This document shows, in pieces, positions 10,826-19,790 of a DNA stretch of 64,000 nucleotides; the first letter of the stretch is position 1, and every line of letters starts with the position of its first letter. Under the pieces are notes generated by a model, which was not told where the DNA came from, did not search any database, and saw only the letters and a program-made list of their open reading frames with translations. The translations under genes were made by a program, and so were the position numbers. The stretch lies in contig JADKCA010000007.1 of the NCBI GenBank assembly GCA_016714795.1, positions 186,001-250,000 on the forward strand, read 5' to 3'. Source of the stretch: Sphingomonadales bacterium (lineage in GTDB: Bacteria > Pseudomonadota > Alphaproteobacteria > Sphingomonadales > Sphingomonadaceae).

Positions 10826-11840
10826 TCCACGCGCCATGTGAGTGAGCCAGCGCGAGCAGCTCCCCCGCCCCTTCTTCCGGCCAGCAGCGCAGCGTGAGGT
10901 GCGCCTCGGTCACTTTCGCTGGAAACTCCATGCTGAGCCAGGCGAGTGGCCGCTCCGGCGTGGCCTGTGCCCCTGCCGCTTCGATCAGCGCCCGCACCGC
11001 GCGCCGCCCTTCCGCCGGAAAATATTGCAGCGCGACGCTGTGATAGATGACGCGCGTGATGCCCGCCTGCTGAGGCCGCGTGAGTTGAGCCTCCAGCCAA
11101 GCCACCCCGTCGCCCTTCTCCATCGGCGGCGGGAAGCGGCACGCAATTTCGATCGCCGCCTCCGCCCGCGCCACGCGCTCCTTCTGATCCGGCCAGATAT
11201 AGGCAAGCATTCGCGCCGCCACCTCTGGGGCAGTCATGTCGAGCGGATTGAGGTCCACCCCGCGCCGTGCAACGATCTGCACCGCCGCAAAGGCGGGCGG
11301 CGGCCCTTCCCAGCGCGGGGCAAGCTGGACGGGCGATGCGGTGTCCCCCGCTCTCACCCCGCCCAGATCATAAGCAAAGCGATCCATATTGAGATTGAGC
11401 CCCCCGCTCGCACCAAGCTCCAACACCTCCAGCTGCGGGCCAAAGCGCCGCGCAATCTCCATCATGCCGGGCCAGAGGATGCCGGAGCGGGCGACCTCGT
11501 TTGTCTGCGGCGCAGAGTCCAGCCAGGGGAACAGCCAGTCATCCCGTTCGCGCAACACCCGTCCGATCACACCCTCCCAATCGCCCTGCCCGCTGGCGTA
11601 GAGCGCGGTCAGGCCCGGCTCCATCCCGGAACGGGCGAGCGCGTTCAATCCACCTGCTATCCGCAGCTTGAGCGCGTCCACAATCGGATCGCCCGGCCAG
11701 TCGAGAATGCGCGCGCCGGTGCGGGTGGAATGATCCATCACCACCACCAGCGCCTCCAGCACGCGCGCGGTCAGCTCCGATCCGGTCTGGCGGCAGAAAG
11801 CGGCCTGTGTGCGGAAAGCGTCAAGAATGACATGTGTCAT
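10800..11840 (-). CDS. DUF2332 family protein
   Basis: A 346-residue cytoplasmic protein matching DUF2332, a family of unknown function. Recognisable blocks are LEVLELGASGGLNLNMDRF, which resembles a glycine-rich cofactor-binding loop, DLNPLDMTAPEVAARMLAYI and VIYHSVALQYFP. The start MTHVILDAF at 11840 was chosen because the longer upstream frame runs through the divergent hisG gene. hisG begins 48 bases away on the other strand, so the two promoters must share a very short region. Confidence 0.85.
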   Translation of the reverse strand: MTHVILDAFRTQAAFCRQTGSELTARVLEALVVVMDHSTRTGARILDWPGDPIVDALKLRIAGGLNALARSGMEPGLTALYASGQGDWEGVIGRVLRERDDWLFPWLDSAPQTNEVARSGILWPGMMEIARRFGPQLEVLELGASGGLNLNMDRFAYDLGGVRAGDTASPVQLAPRWEGPPPAFAAVQIVARRGVDLNPLDMTAPEVAARMLAYIWPDQKERVARAEAAIEIACRFPPPMEKGDGVAWLEAQLTRPQQAGITRVIYHSVALQYFPAEGRRAVRALIEAAGAQATPERPLAWLSMEFPAKVTEAHLTLRCWPEEGAGELLALAHSHGAWIKWGAAAI

Positions 11841-11888
11841 AAGCACAGCTTGCCCTAACTGGTCAGCGTAAGTAAAGCCGCACCCGAC

Positions 11889-12545
11889 ATGTCCCAGCCA
11901 ATCATCTTTGCCATTCCCAAGGGCCGCATCCTTGAGGAAGCCCTGCCGCTGCTCGCCCGTGCGGGGCTGGAGCCTTCGGAAGACTTTCACAACAGCAAGA
12001 GCCGCGCGCTCAAATTCGCCACCAATCGCGATGATGTGGAGCTGATCCGCGTTCGCGCGTTCGATGTGGCGACCTTCGTGGCGCATGGCGCGGCGCAGAT
12101 CGGCATTGTCGGTTCGGACGTGATCGACGAATTCGACTATTCCGAACTCTACGCGCCGGTAGACCTCAACATCGGCCATTGCCGCATTTCAGTGGCAGAG
12201 CCCAAGGCGTTGGCCGAAACCGATGATCCGCGCAGCTGGAGCCATGTCCGCGTCGCCACCAAATATCCCAACATGACGCGCAAATATTTCGCATCGCGCG
12301 GCGTGCAGGCGGAGTGCGTAAAGCTGAATGGCGCGATGGAGATCGCCCCGCTGCTGGGCCTTGCCAGCCGCATCGTCGATTTGGTCTCCACCGGCAAGAC
12401 GCTGATCGAGAACGGTCTGGAAGAGGTAGAGGTGATCGCGCAGGTCTCTTCCCGCCTGATCGTCAACCGTGCCGCGTTCAAGACCAACCCTGCGGTGAGC
12501 GCGCTGGTGGATGCGTTCCGGAAGGCGATGAATGCTGCGGCTTGA
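11889..12545 (+). CDS. hisG: ATP phosphoribosyltransferase, short form
   Basis: First step of histidine biosynthesis: condensation of ATP and PRPP to phosphoribosyl-ATP. At 218 residues this is the short HisG form, which lacks the C-terminal regulatory domain and, in characterised systems, needs HisZ as partner; no hisZ is in the window. The start MSQPIIFAIPKGRILEEALP and the PRPP-binding segment RIVDLVSTGKTLIENGLEE are clear. It overlaps hisD by 14 bases, forming a hisG-hisD-nusB operon. Confidence 0.95.
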   Translation: MSQPIIFAIPKGRILEEALPLLARAGLEPSEDFHNSKSRALKFATNRDDVELIRVRAFDVATFVAHGAAQIGIVGSDVIDEFDYSELYAPVDLNIGHCRISVAEPKALAETDDPRSWSHVRVATKYPNMTRKYFASRGVQAECVKLNGAMEIAPLLGLASRIVDLVSTGKTLIENGLEEVEVIAQVSSRLIVNRAAFKTNPAVSALVDAFRKAMNAAA

Positions 12546-13808
12546 CGCCAGCCAGGCTGATTTCCCCCCAGCCTTCACCGCGCTGGTCAATGCCCGGCGT
12601 GAGGCGGACAGTGATGTCTCACGCGATGTCGCCGCGATCATCGCCCGCGTCCGTGCGGAAGGCGATGCGGCGGTGGCCGATCTGACGCAGCGCTTCGACA
12701 AGCATGACCTCCTCTGGTCGATCCCGCTGGATGAGTGCCGCGCCGCGCTGGACGGACTGCCCGCCGATCTGCGCGCCGCGCTCAACCTCGCGGCGGTCCG
12801 CATCCGCGCTTATCACGAAAAGCAGAAGCCGGAAGACAGTGACAGCGTGGACGCCACCGGCACCCGCATCGGCGCGCGCTGGCGCGGGGTGGATGCAGCG
12901 GGCATCTATGTGCCCGGCGGACGCGCGGCTTATCCTTCCTCGGTGCTGATGAACCTGATCCCGGCCAAAGTGGCAGGGGTTGAGCGGCTGGTGATGGTGA
13001 CGCCCACACCCGATGGAGAGGCCAATCCGCTGGTGCTGGCCGCTGCTGCTCTGGCAGGGGCTGACGCGGTGCTGCGCATTGGCGGCGCGCAGGCCGTCGC
13101 CGCGCTGGCTTATGGTACGCAGAGCATCCGTCCGGTTGATGTCATCACCGGACCGGGCAATGCGTGGGTGGCAGAGGCGAAGCGGCAGGTTTACGGCGTG
13201 GTTGGCATCGACATGGTGGCAGGCCCGTCCGAAATCGTCGTCGTCGCCGATGGCGCGAACGATCCGGACTGGATCGCAGCGGACCTGCTGAGCCAGGCCG
13301 AGCATGACCCCACCAGCCAGTCGATCCTCTTCACCGACGACGCGGCCTTTGCTGACAAGGTGGCGGCCGCGGTGGAGCGGGCGTTGACCACGCTTTCCAC
13401 CGAAGCGACGGCGCGGACCAGCTGGCAGGACAATGGCGCGATCATCCTTGTCCCGACGCTGGACGCGGCGCTGCCGCTGGTCGACCGACTCGCCCCCGAG
13501 CATCTGGAGCTGGCGGTCGCCGATCCCGAGCCGCTCTTCGCCAAGGTGCGCCATGCCGGTTCGATCTTCCTTGGCCGCCACACGCCCGAAGCTGTTGGCG
13601 ATTATGTCGGCGGGCCGAACCATGTGCTGCCCACCGGGCGCGCGCGCGCTTTTCCTCCGGCCTGTCGGTGCTGGATTTCATGAAGCGGACAAGCTTTTTG
13701 GGCTGCACGCCTGAGAGCATCCGCACCCTTGGCCCTGCTGCCGTTGCGCTTGCGACGGCAGAAGGACTTCCGGCCCATGCGGCCTCTGTTGCGGAGCGAC
13801 TGAAATGA
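12532..13808 (+). pseudogene. hisD: Histidinol dehydrogenase, frameshifted near the 3' end
   Basis: Last two steps of histidine biosynthesis, oxidising histidinol to histidine with two NAD. The first 1.1 kb reads normally (GIYVPGGRAAYPSSVLMN, ITGPGNAWVAEAKRQV, DMVAGPSEIVVVAD, GPNHVLPTGRA). At about 13636-13650 a CG run (GGGCGCGCGCGCGCTTTT) shifts the frame and a stop follows at 13683. The neighbouring frame continues with FSSGLSVLDFMKRTSFLG and runs to a TGA at 13806-13808. One missing base in the CG run would restore the family sequence GRAARFSSGL. As histidine biosynthesis is normally essential for prototrophs, a sequencing error is a likely explanation. Confidence 0.9.
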
Positions 13809-14254
13809 GCAAATCCCGGTCCGCAGCGCGCCTCGCCGCCTGTCAGGCGCTGTATCAGCACGAGATGGAGGGCACGCCGCTCGCCTCCTTGTTGCACGAA
13901 TTCCACCAGCACCGGCTGGGCGCGACCATCGAGGATGCGACCTATGCCGACGCAGAGGTCGATTTCTTCAACGATGTGGTGAAGGGCGCGATTGCCCGGC
14001 GCGACGAGATTGATACGCTGATCACCGCGCGATTGGCCGAGGGCTGGAGCTTCGAACGGCTTGACCGGCTGCTGCGCCAGATCCTGCGGGCAGGCTCCTA
14101 TGAACTGCTCGCGCGGAACGACATTCCGGTGGGCAGCATCATCAACGAATATCTGGACGTGGCCGATGCCTTTTTCGGCAAGAAGGAGAAATCCTTCATC
14201 AACGGTCTGCTGGATGGGATCGCCAAGGATGCGCGGGCTCAGCTCCTGCGCTGA
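13805..14254 (+). CDS. nusB: Transcription antitermination factor NusB
   Basis: RNA-binding factor that, with NusE and other proteins, assembles antitermination complexes on rRNA leaders. The 149-residue product begins MSKSRSAARLAACQALYQHE and contains the family segments RLDRLLRQILRAGSYELL and NEYLDVADAFFGKKEKSFIN. Its ATG overlaps the hisD stop as ATGA, so translation is coupled. The 3' end overlaps the convergent GGDEF/EAL gene by 16 bases. Confidence 0.95.
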   Translation: MSKSRSAARLAACQALYQHEMEGTPLASLLHEFHQHRLGATIEDATYADAEVDFFNDVVKGAIARRDEIDTLITARLAEGWSFERLDRLLRQILRAGSYELLARNDIPVGSIINEYLDVADAFFGKKEKSFINGLLDGIAKDARAQLLR

Positions 14255-16359
14255 CGCCCTCCGCTGCGGGCGCGGCGCGTGATCAGCGTCGTAATCTCGT
14301 CGCTCGCCAGTTCGCCAGACAGGAACCAGCCCTGCAATTCGTCGCAGCCGGCCACGCGCATCAGATCGGCCTGTTCCTGATTCTCTACACCACCGATAGT
14401 GACGGCCATGCCCAGCGCACGCGCCACCGCCACACTCGACTGGACAACGTTGCGCGTTGCTTCATTGGCATGGGCTTCCGCCGTCAGTGAGCGGTCAACC
14501 TTCAGCTTGCTGAAGTTGAAGCTGCGCAGGAAGCCCAGCGATGTGAGGCCGGAGCCGAATTCATCCAGTACGACGCTGACGCCCAGCGCCCGGATCGCGT
14601 CGATCATCTTGCGCGCCTGTTCCGTGTCAGCCACCAGAAAGCGCTCCGAAATCTCGAGCTCCAGCCGCATCGGCGGGAAACCGGTTTCTTCCAGCGCTTG
14701 TGCCAGCAGTTCCGGGAATTCCGGGTTGCGCAGTTGCGCCATGGAGACATTGACCGCCACGTTGATGCGCGGCCACGCCATACCATCAAGACAGGCGCGA
14801 CGGATGACCCAAAGGCCGATCTTGTCGATCAGCCCGGAATATTCGGCAATGGGGATGAACTCTCCCGGCTCGACGGGTTCGCCGCCCGGCCTTCGCCAGC
14901 GCAACAAGGCCTCAACCGCGCGCACGCTGCCGCCCAGATGATCGAACAGCGGTTGATAGACCAGACCGAACTGATCCTTTTCCAGCGCCGTCCGCAGATC
15001 ATTTTCAATAGAGCGCGCCCGCGCCTGCGCTTCGTCCAGCGACTGGGTGTACCAGCGGAAACGCATCTTTCCGGCACGCTTCGCGGTATAGAGCGCGACA
15101 TCGGCGCGGCGCAGCAACTCGCTCGCCGAAATCTGCGACTCGGCTTCGACAAGGCCGATGCTGACGCCAACGCCCGTTGTGCGATCATCCAGCCGGAAGG
15201 GCAGGATGAACCGGGCGAGCAGATCCTTGGCCAGCGCCTCGATCATGTCGCGCGCATTGGGGCCGACGAGCACGATGGCGAATTCATCACCGCCAAGACG
15301 CGCCACATTGCCCTTGGTGCCGACCTTGCTTTGCAGCAGCGCAGACACTTCGTTGATCAAACGGTCCCCCGCCAGATGGCCAAACCGGTCATTGACGGCC
15401 TTGAACCCGTCCAGATCCAGCATCGCCAGCGCCAGCGGTTCGCTGCGTGCGATGCGAGCCTGCAAATCGGTGCGCAGCGCACGACGATTTGGCAAGCCGC
15501 TGAGGCTGTCGGTCAAGGCTTCGTTCCGGAATTCACGGATCAGCTTCAGCCATTGGCGCGACACAAGTCCTGCCAGCACCAGCGCAACGAGGAACGCGAA
15601 GATGATCTTCGGCATCACCGCATCAAGCGCGCGCGCACCGGGGCGCGACGGCGTCCACACCATCGCCGCCACATGCCCGCGCATCGGATCGTGAATGCGG
15701 GGCCAGTTGCTGTCCGTCTGAGCCACAGGCGCGAGTCTGAGATCGGCCAGGCCCGTCCGCTTGGACAATGCGGCAACAACGGAATCGGACAGAACCCGTG
15801 CAAAGACCAGACGATAGGGGCCATCCTTTGGCACCAGCCGTTCCAGCTCTCGGGAGATGGGCATGATTTCTTCAATGCCGACAATCAAAATCTGATCGCC
15901 CTGCCGCACAAACCCGCCGGACGCCGCCTTGGTGGCGGATGCCTGCCGCAGCAATTCACGCAACGGCGCACCCAGATCCTGCAACAAATCACCCTGCCGA
16001 ACCTTGCCGCCTTCAAACGCCATCAGCGTCTGGCCCTTCTGGTCGATTACGGCCGCAATGTCATAATTGGCGCTTTCGCTGGTCGGAGCTCCCCATGATG
16101 TCCAGAGAAACGCCGAATCCGGCGCCCCGTAAACAGCGCGCGCGGCATCATCCCACAAGGCATTGTCATCCGCGAGCAGCTTGATCCGCTCAACTTCGTC
16201 GGCCAGCGCGGTTTTCACCGATTCGTGGGTATGTTCCAGATCGATCCGGTTCGCTTCGGAGCTGGTGTCGTGCAGGACGAGCGCCATCATTGCCGCACAC
16301 AGCGCAAGCAAGAGGATGAACGGTAGGAACATCCTGACGGACAGCGTCTTGGTCAACAA
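14239..16359 (-). CDS. GGDEF/EAL cyclic-di-GMP protein with periplasmic CHASE4-like sensor
   Basis: A 706-residue inner-membrane protein likely to make and/or degrade cyclic-di-GMP. Order: membrane segment at about 9-29, periplasmic domain at about 30-248 resembling CHASE4 (DNALWDDAARAVY), second membrane segment at about 250-267, GGDEF domain with intact GGDEF at 356-360, then EAL domain with EALLRW at 483-488. No RxxD inhibitory site precedes GGDEF. In the EAL domain the usual DDFGTG metal-binding loop reads DEFGSG, so phosphodiesterase activity may be altered. The ligand is unknown. It converges with nusB. Confidence 0.9.
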   Translation of the reverse strand: MLTKTLSVRMFLPFILLLALCAAMMALVLHDTSSEANRIDLEHTHESVKTALADEVERIKLLADDNALWDDAARAVYGAPDSAFLWTSWGAPTSESANYDIAAVIDQKGQTLMAFEGGKVRQGDLLQDLGAPLRELLRQASATKAASGGFVRQGDQILIVGIEEIMPISRELERLVPKDGPYRLVFARVLSDSVVAALSKRTGLADLRLAPVAQTDSNWPRIHDPMRGHVAAMVWTPSRPGARALDAVMPKIIFAFLVALVLAGLVSRQWLKLIREFRNEALTDSLSGLPNRRALRTDLQARIARSEPLALAMLDLDGFKAVNDRFGHLAGDRLINEVSALLQSKVGTKGNVARLGGDEFAIVLVGPNARDMIEALAKDLLARFILPFRLDDRTTGVGVSIGLVEAESQISASELLRRADVALYTAKRAGKMRFRWYTQSLDEAQARARSIENDLRTALEKDQFGLVYQPLFDHLGGSVRAVEALLRWRRPGGEPVEPGEFIPIAEYSGLIDKIGLWVIRRACLDGMAWPRINVAVNVSMAQLRNPEFPELLAQALEETGFPPMRLELEISERFLVADTEQARKMIDAIRALGVSVVLDEFGSGLTSLGFLRSFNFSKLKVDRSLTAEAHANEATRNVVQSSVAVARALGMAVTIGGVENQEQADLMRVAGCDELQGWFLSGELASDEITTLITRRARSGGRQRRS

Positions 16360-16458
16360 CGAGCTCCCTGAATGAGGGAGATTAATTGCCGCAAAAAAGC
16401 TTAGATCGGGTTAACCCAAGACCGGAAATCCGGGAAAAAATGTGGCGCGGTTCGCGCT

Positions 16459-17322
16459 TCAACCCAGCGTGTCGCGCATCCATGAACGGACAGCGGGCGC
16501 AATGTCTTCCCGGTCGAGCGCGAGAGCGATGTTGGCGGTGATGAAGCCGGCCTTGTCGCCGCAATCGAAGCGGCGGCCATCGAAGCGCCAGGCGTGGAAG
16601 GGCTGGGTGCCGATCATCTGCGCCATCGCGTCGGTCAGCTGGATTTCGTTCCCAGCCCCGCGCGCCTGACCTTCCAGCACGCGCATCACCTCCGGCTGGA
16701 GGATGTAGCGGCCCGGAATCATCAGATTTGAAGGCGCTGTGCCGGGCGCAGGCTTTTCCACCAGCGCCTTGACTTCCACCAGCGCGCCATGCTGTTCACC
16801 CGGCGTAATCACGCCATATTTGTGCGTTTCGCTGTCCGGCACTTCATAACCGCAAACAATGTTGCCGCCGGTCTGTTCATAGGCTTCCACCATCTGCTTC
16901 ATGCAGCCGGGCGTGCCCACCATCAGTTCATCCGGCAGGAAGATCGCGAACGGCTCATCTCCGATGATGTGGCGCGCACACCAGATGGCATGGCCCAGCC
17001 CGATCGGCTCCTGCTGGCGGACATAAATCACCTCGCCGGGGCGGAAGCGCGTGCCCTGGATCGCATCCAGATCCTTGCCCCGCTCGCTCATCGTGGTTTC
17101 GAGTTCGTAGGAAATGTCGAAATGGTCTTCGATGGCGGATTTTCCGCGGCCGGTAACGAAGATCATCTGCTCGATCTCCGCCTCGCGCGCTTCATCCACG
17201 GCATATTGGATCAGCGGCCGGTCCACGACCGTCAGCATTTCCTTGGGCATGGCCTTGGTGGCGGGGAGGAAGCGGGTGCCGAGACCGCCCACGGGAAATA
17301 CGGCTTTACGGAGCTTTTTCAT
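16459..17322 (-). CDS. galU: UTP-glucose-1-phosphate uridylyltransferase
   Basis: Makes UDP-glucose from UTP and glucose-1-phosphate, the precursor for surface polysaccharides and the substrate of GalE. The 287-residue product has the nucleotide-binding start AVFPVGGLGTRFLPATKAMP, followed by KEMLTVVDRPLIQYAVDEA and FVTGRGKSAIEDHFD, all GalU signatures, and is of normal length. It stands alone on the minus strand between the GGDEF/EAL gene and the divergent YdcH-like gene. Confidence 0.96.
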   Translation of the reverse strand: MKKLRKAVFPVGGLGTRFLPATKAMPKEMLTVVDRPLIQYAVDEAREAEIEQMIFVTGRGKSAIEDHFDISYELETTMSERGKDLDAIQGTRFRPGEVIYVRQQEPIGLGHAIWCARHIIGDEPFAIFLPDELMVGTPGCMKQMVEAYEQTGGNIVCGYEVPDSETHKYGVITPGEQHGALVEVKALVEKPAPGTAPSNLMIPGRYILQPEVMRVLEGQARGAGNEIQLTDAMAQMIGTQPFHAWRFDGRRFDCGDKAGFITANIALALDREDIAPAVRSWMRDTLG

Positions 17323-17553
17323 GGCGGAGGCCTTAGCGCGAAAAAAAAATTGAACCAGCCCCTTGAATAGAAATTGATGGTTCCCAAATCATGAATGCGG
17401 GCCGGGCCCCTCTGGCGCGGCAGGATTGTCCATCAACCTGCCTCGTGATGTCGGACCGCATCGGAAAAGTAGCCGATGTGCGGGTCCGTTTGCCTTCCCA
17501 CCCACCGGTTTCTCTTCCGACCAACACTGTTCTTGAAACATGGAGTGGCCGTA

Positions 17554-17736
17554 ATGAGCATGACCGTTTTCCGCCTGATGCAGATCCACCAGAAGCTGGA
17601 TGCCCAGATTTCCGCCGAACAGCGCAATCGCCTGCCCGACGTGATCCGCATCGGCACGCTCAAGAAGATGAAGCTTGCGGTGAAGGACCGTCTGGCGAAA
17701 TTGGGAATGGGCCGCCGCAACCCCGTCGCGGCCTGA
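17554..17736 (+). CDS. YdcH family protein (DUF465)
   Basis: A 60-residue, highly charged, largely helical protein of the YdcH/DUF465 family, whose function is unknown. The conserved pattern is present: LMQIHQKLDAQISAEQ, then DVIRIGTLKKMKLAVKDRL. The start at 17554 gives the family-typical N-terminus; a longer frame upstream adds unrelated residues. TerC follows 92 bases downstream on the same strand. Confidence 0.85.
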   Translation: MSMTVFRLMQIHQKLDAQISAEQRNRLPDVIRIGTLKKMKLAVKDRLAKLGMGRRNPVAA

Positions 17737-17828
17737 TCCCGGGGGCTGGCGGCGGCTTCCCCACCCCACCCTCCAAGGCCGCGCCAGCCCCGAACCCTCG
17801 AAGACCCACCCTTTGAGCGAGATTTACG

Positions 17829-18809
17829 ATGGATTTTCTGATGATGGACTGGCTGGGAACGCCAGTCTGGTTCTGGCTGGCCTTTGCCGGCCTCGTCGCC
17901 GCGCTGACCGCGTTTGACCTTGGCGTCCTTCACAAGGAGGATCGCGACATGGGCATTGCGGAAAGCCTCAAGCTCTCCGCCTTTTACATCAGCATCGCAA
18001 TGCTGTTCGGTGCCTGGATCTGGGTCGCAAAGGGCGCCGATCCGGGCATGAAATATTTCACCGGCTTCTTCATCGAAAAGGCACTGTCGATCGACAATGT
18101 CTTCGTTATCAGCCTGATTTTCAGCTTCTTCGCCATTCCCTCCAAATATCAGTATCGCGCTTTGCTCTGGGGGATTTTGGCCGTCATCGTGCTGCGCGGG
18201 CTGATGATTGCAGGCGGAGCGGCGCTGGTCGAGAATTTCTACTGGACGCTCTATCTCTTCGCGGCATTCCTGATTGCCACGGGTATCCGGATGCTGTGGG
18301 CCACCGATCATGCGCCCGACATTGCAAAGAACCCGGTGGTGCGCTGGCTCTCCAGCCATATGCGCATCACCAAAGATCTGCATGGCGAGAAATTCTTCGT
18401 GACCGAGCGTGACGAAAAGAGCGGAAACATGGTCCGCGCGGCCACACCGCTCTTCCTCTCGCTGGTGGTGATCAACCTCGCCGATCTGGTGTTCGCGGTG
18501 GACAGCGTGCCCGCCATCTTCGCGATCACGACCGACACCTTCATCGTCTACACCTCCAACATCATGGCGATCCTTGGCCTGCGCGCGCTCTACTTTGCGC
18601 TGTCCGCGATGATCCACCGCTTCCACGCGCTCAAATATGCGCTGGCGCTGGTGCTGGTGTTCATCGGATCAAAGATCTTCGTGTCAGACTTCCTGCTGGA
18701 CGGGGACAAATTCCCGCCGCTGCTCAGCCTTGGCGTGACGATGGGCCTGATTGCAGGCGGGATTGGCTGGTCATTGTGGACGACGCGGGGAGCGCTGGCT
18801 TCGCGATGA
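17829..18809 (+). CDS. TerC/Alx family integral membrane protein
   Basis: A 326-residue protein with about eight or nine hydrophobic segments, belonging to the TerC/Alx family, members of which export manganese or are linked to tellurite and pH responses. Family residues are visible: FFIEKALSIDNVFVISLIF in the first half and INLADLVFAVDSVPAIFAI in the second, the paired acidic motifs placed within membrane helices. Alx in E. coli is controlled by a pH-responsive leader; no such structure was identified here. The 92-base gap after the YdcH-like gene leaves the operon relation open. Confidence 0.9.
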   Translation: MDFLMMDWLGTPVWFWLAFAGLVAALTAFDLGVLHKEDRDMGIAESLKLSAFYISIAMLFGAWIWVAKGADPGMKYFTGFFIEKALSIDNVFVISLIFSFFAIPSKYQYRALLWGILAVIVLRGLMIAGGAALVENFYWTLYLFAAFLIATGIRMLWATDHAPDIAKNPVVRWLSSHMRITKDLHGEKFFVTERDEKSGNMVRAATPLFLSLVVINLADLVFAVDSVPAIFAITTDTFIVYTSNIMAILGLRALYFALSAMIHRFHALKYALALVLVFIGSKIFVSDFLLDGDKFPPLLSLGVTMGLIAGGIGWSLWTTRGALASR

Positions 18810-18912
18810 CATCTGCCGTCATTCCTGCAAAGGCGGGAACCCATGAACGCATCAGCCGGGATATGCGGCCTCGATGGTCATGGACCCCCGCCTGAGCGGG
18901 GATGACGGCGTT
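18810..18912. repeat. Imperfect palindromic intergenic repeat
   Basis: TGCCGTCATTCCTGCAAAGG near the left end is complementary, with mismatches, to CCCCGCCTGAGCGGGGATGA near the right end, and CCATGA at about 18840 pairs with TCATGG at about 18874. This CCGTCATTCCYGC-type sequence is a common dispersed repeat in sphingomonad-like genomes (from general knowledge). It separates the convergent TerC and nudC genes and may help end both transcripts. Confidence 0.55.
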
Positions 18913-18920
18913 TCAATGGC

Positions 18921-19790
18921 TCAATGCCAAGCCCAATGCTTCAACAGCGAATTGGCGATGGCGAAGGGCGGCGGCGCGCTGAAGACCTTGTCAGGCGCGT
19001 CGTCCAATGCGGCGCGGGCTTCTTCCTTGGACACCCATTTTGCATCCTCCAGCTCGTTTGTGTCGAGCGTCAGTTCCATGCCTTCCGCTTCCGCGATGCA
19101 CGCGATCATCAGCTGCGAACCACCGAACGGCCAGGGCTGGCTGGTGACGTAGCGCACGGGGCCGCAGCGCACGCCCGCTTCCTCGAATATCTCGCGGCGC
19201 ACGGCCTCTTCAATGCTTTCGCCCGGTTCCAGAAAGCCTGCCAATGCGGAGTAGTTTCCAGCGGGAAAGCGCGGCTGGCGGCCCACCAGAACCTTGCCGT
19301 CAAACTCTGCCAGCATGATGACAACGGGATCGGTGCGCGGGAAATGTTCGGTGTTGCAATGCCCGCATTTGCGGCCCCAGCCCGCACGGAACGGCTTGGT
19401 CGTGCCACCGCAGCGCCCGCAATATTTGTGGCTGTTGTGCCAATCAATCAGCGAGCGCGCCGTGCCGTAAATCGCAGCATCCTCCGGCGGCAGCACGGTG
19501 AGCGCGCGCCACACGGCCATGGACCGCATTTCCCCGCCTGCATTCTCCACGATGGGCACGAAATGCGGCTTGCCCTGATCCATGCCGAGCAGGATCAGTT
19601 CCACCTCTGCCGAGATTTCCGCCATGCTGTGCCAGTGCAACCCGCCTTCGGACGCAAGCTTGGGATCGAGCCCGTCCAGCCCCAGCACGCGCCCGCGCCA
19701 GTCATTCAGCAGCGCATTATACTGCTCCGGATCGTTGCGGATATGGTCTGAGCGGTCGAGCGGAGACCCTGTGAAGCCGGGCTTGATCAT
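18921..19790 (-). CDS. nudC: NADH pyrophosphatase, RNA-decapping Nudix hydrolase
   Basis: Nudix enzyme that cleaves NAD(H) and removes NAD caps from RNA 5' ends. The 289-residue product has a zinc ribbon with Cys124, Cys127, Cys142 and Cys145, a full Nudix box GFLEPGESIEEAVRREIFEE (185-204, continuing AGV) and the NudC-specific SQPWPF motif at 217-222. The motif continues GGSQLM where the usual sequence is PSSLM. Its start overlaps the end of the upstream serine hydrolase gene as ATGA, and mutY overlaps in the same way further upstream, so mutY, hydrolase and nudC form one operon. Confidence 0.94.
   Translation of the reverse strand: MIKPGFTGSPLDRSDHIRNDPEQYNALLNDWRGRVLGLDGLDPKLASEGGLHWHSMAEISAEVELILLGMDQGKPHFVPIVENAGGEMRSMAVWRALTVLPPEDAAIYGTARSLIDWHNSHKYCGRCGGTTKPFRAGWGRKCGHCNTEHFPRTDPVVIMLAEFDGKVLVGRQPRFPAGNYSALAGFLEPGESIEEAVRREIFEEAGVRCGPVRYVTSQPWPFGGSQLMIACIAEAEGMELTLDTNELEDAKWVSKEEARAALDDAPDKVFSAPPPFAIANSLLKHWAWH

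Noticed and set aside
10842..11858. 338-codon plus-strand frame over the DUF2332 gene
   Set aside because: Antisense shadow; the minus-strand protein has clear family blocks.
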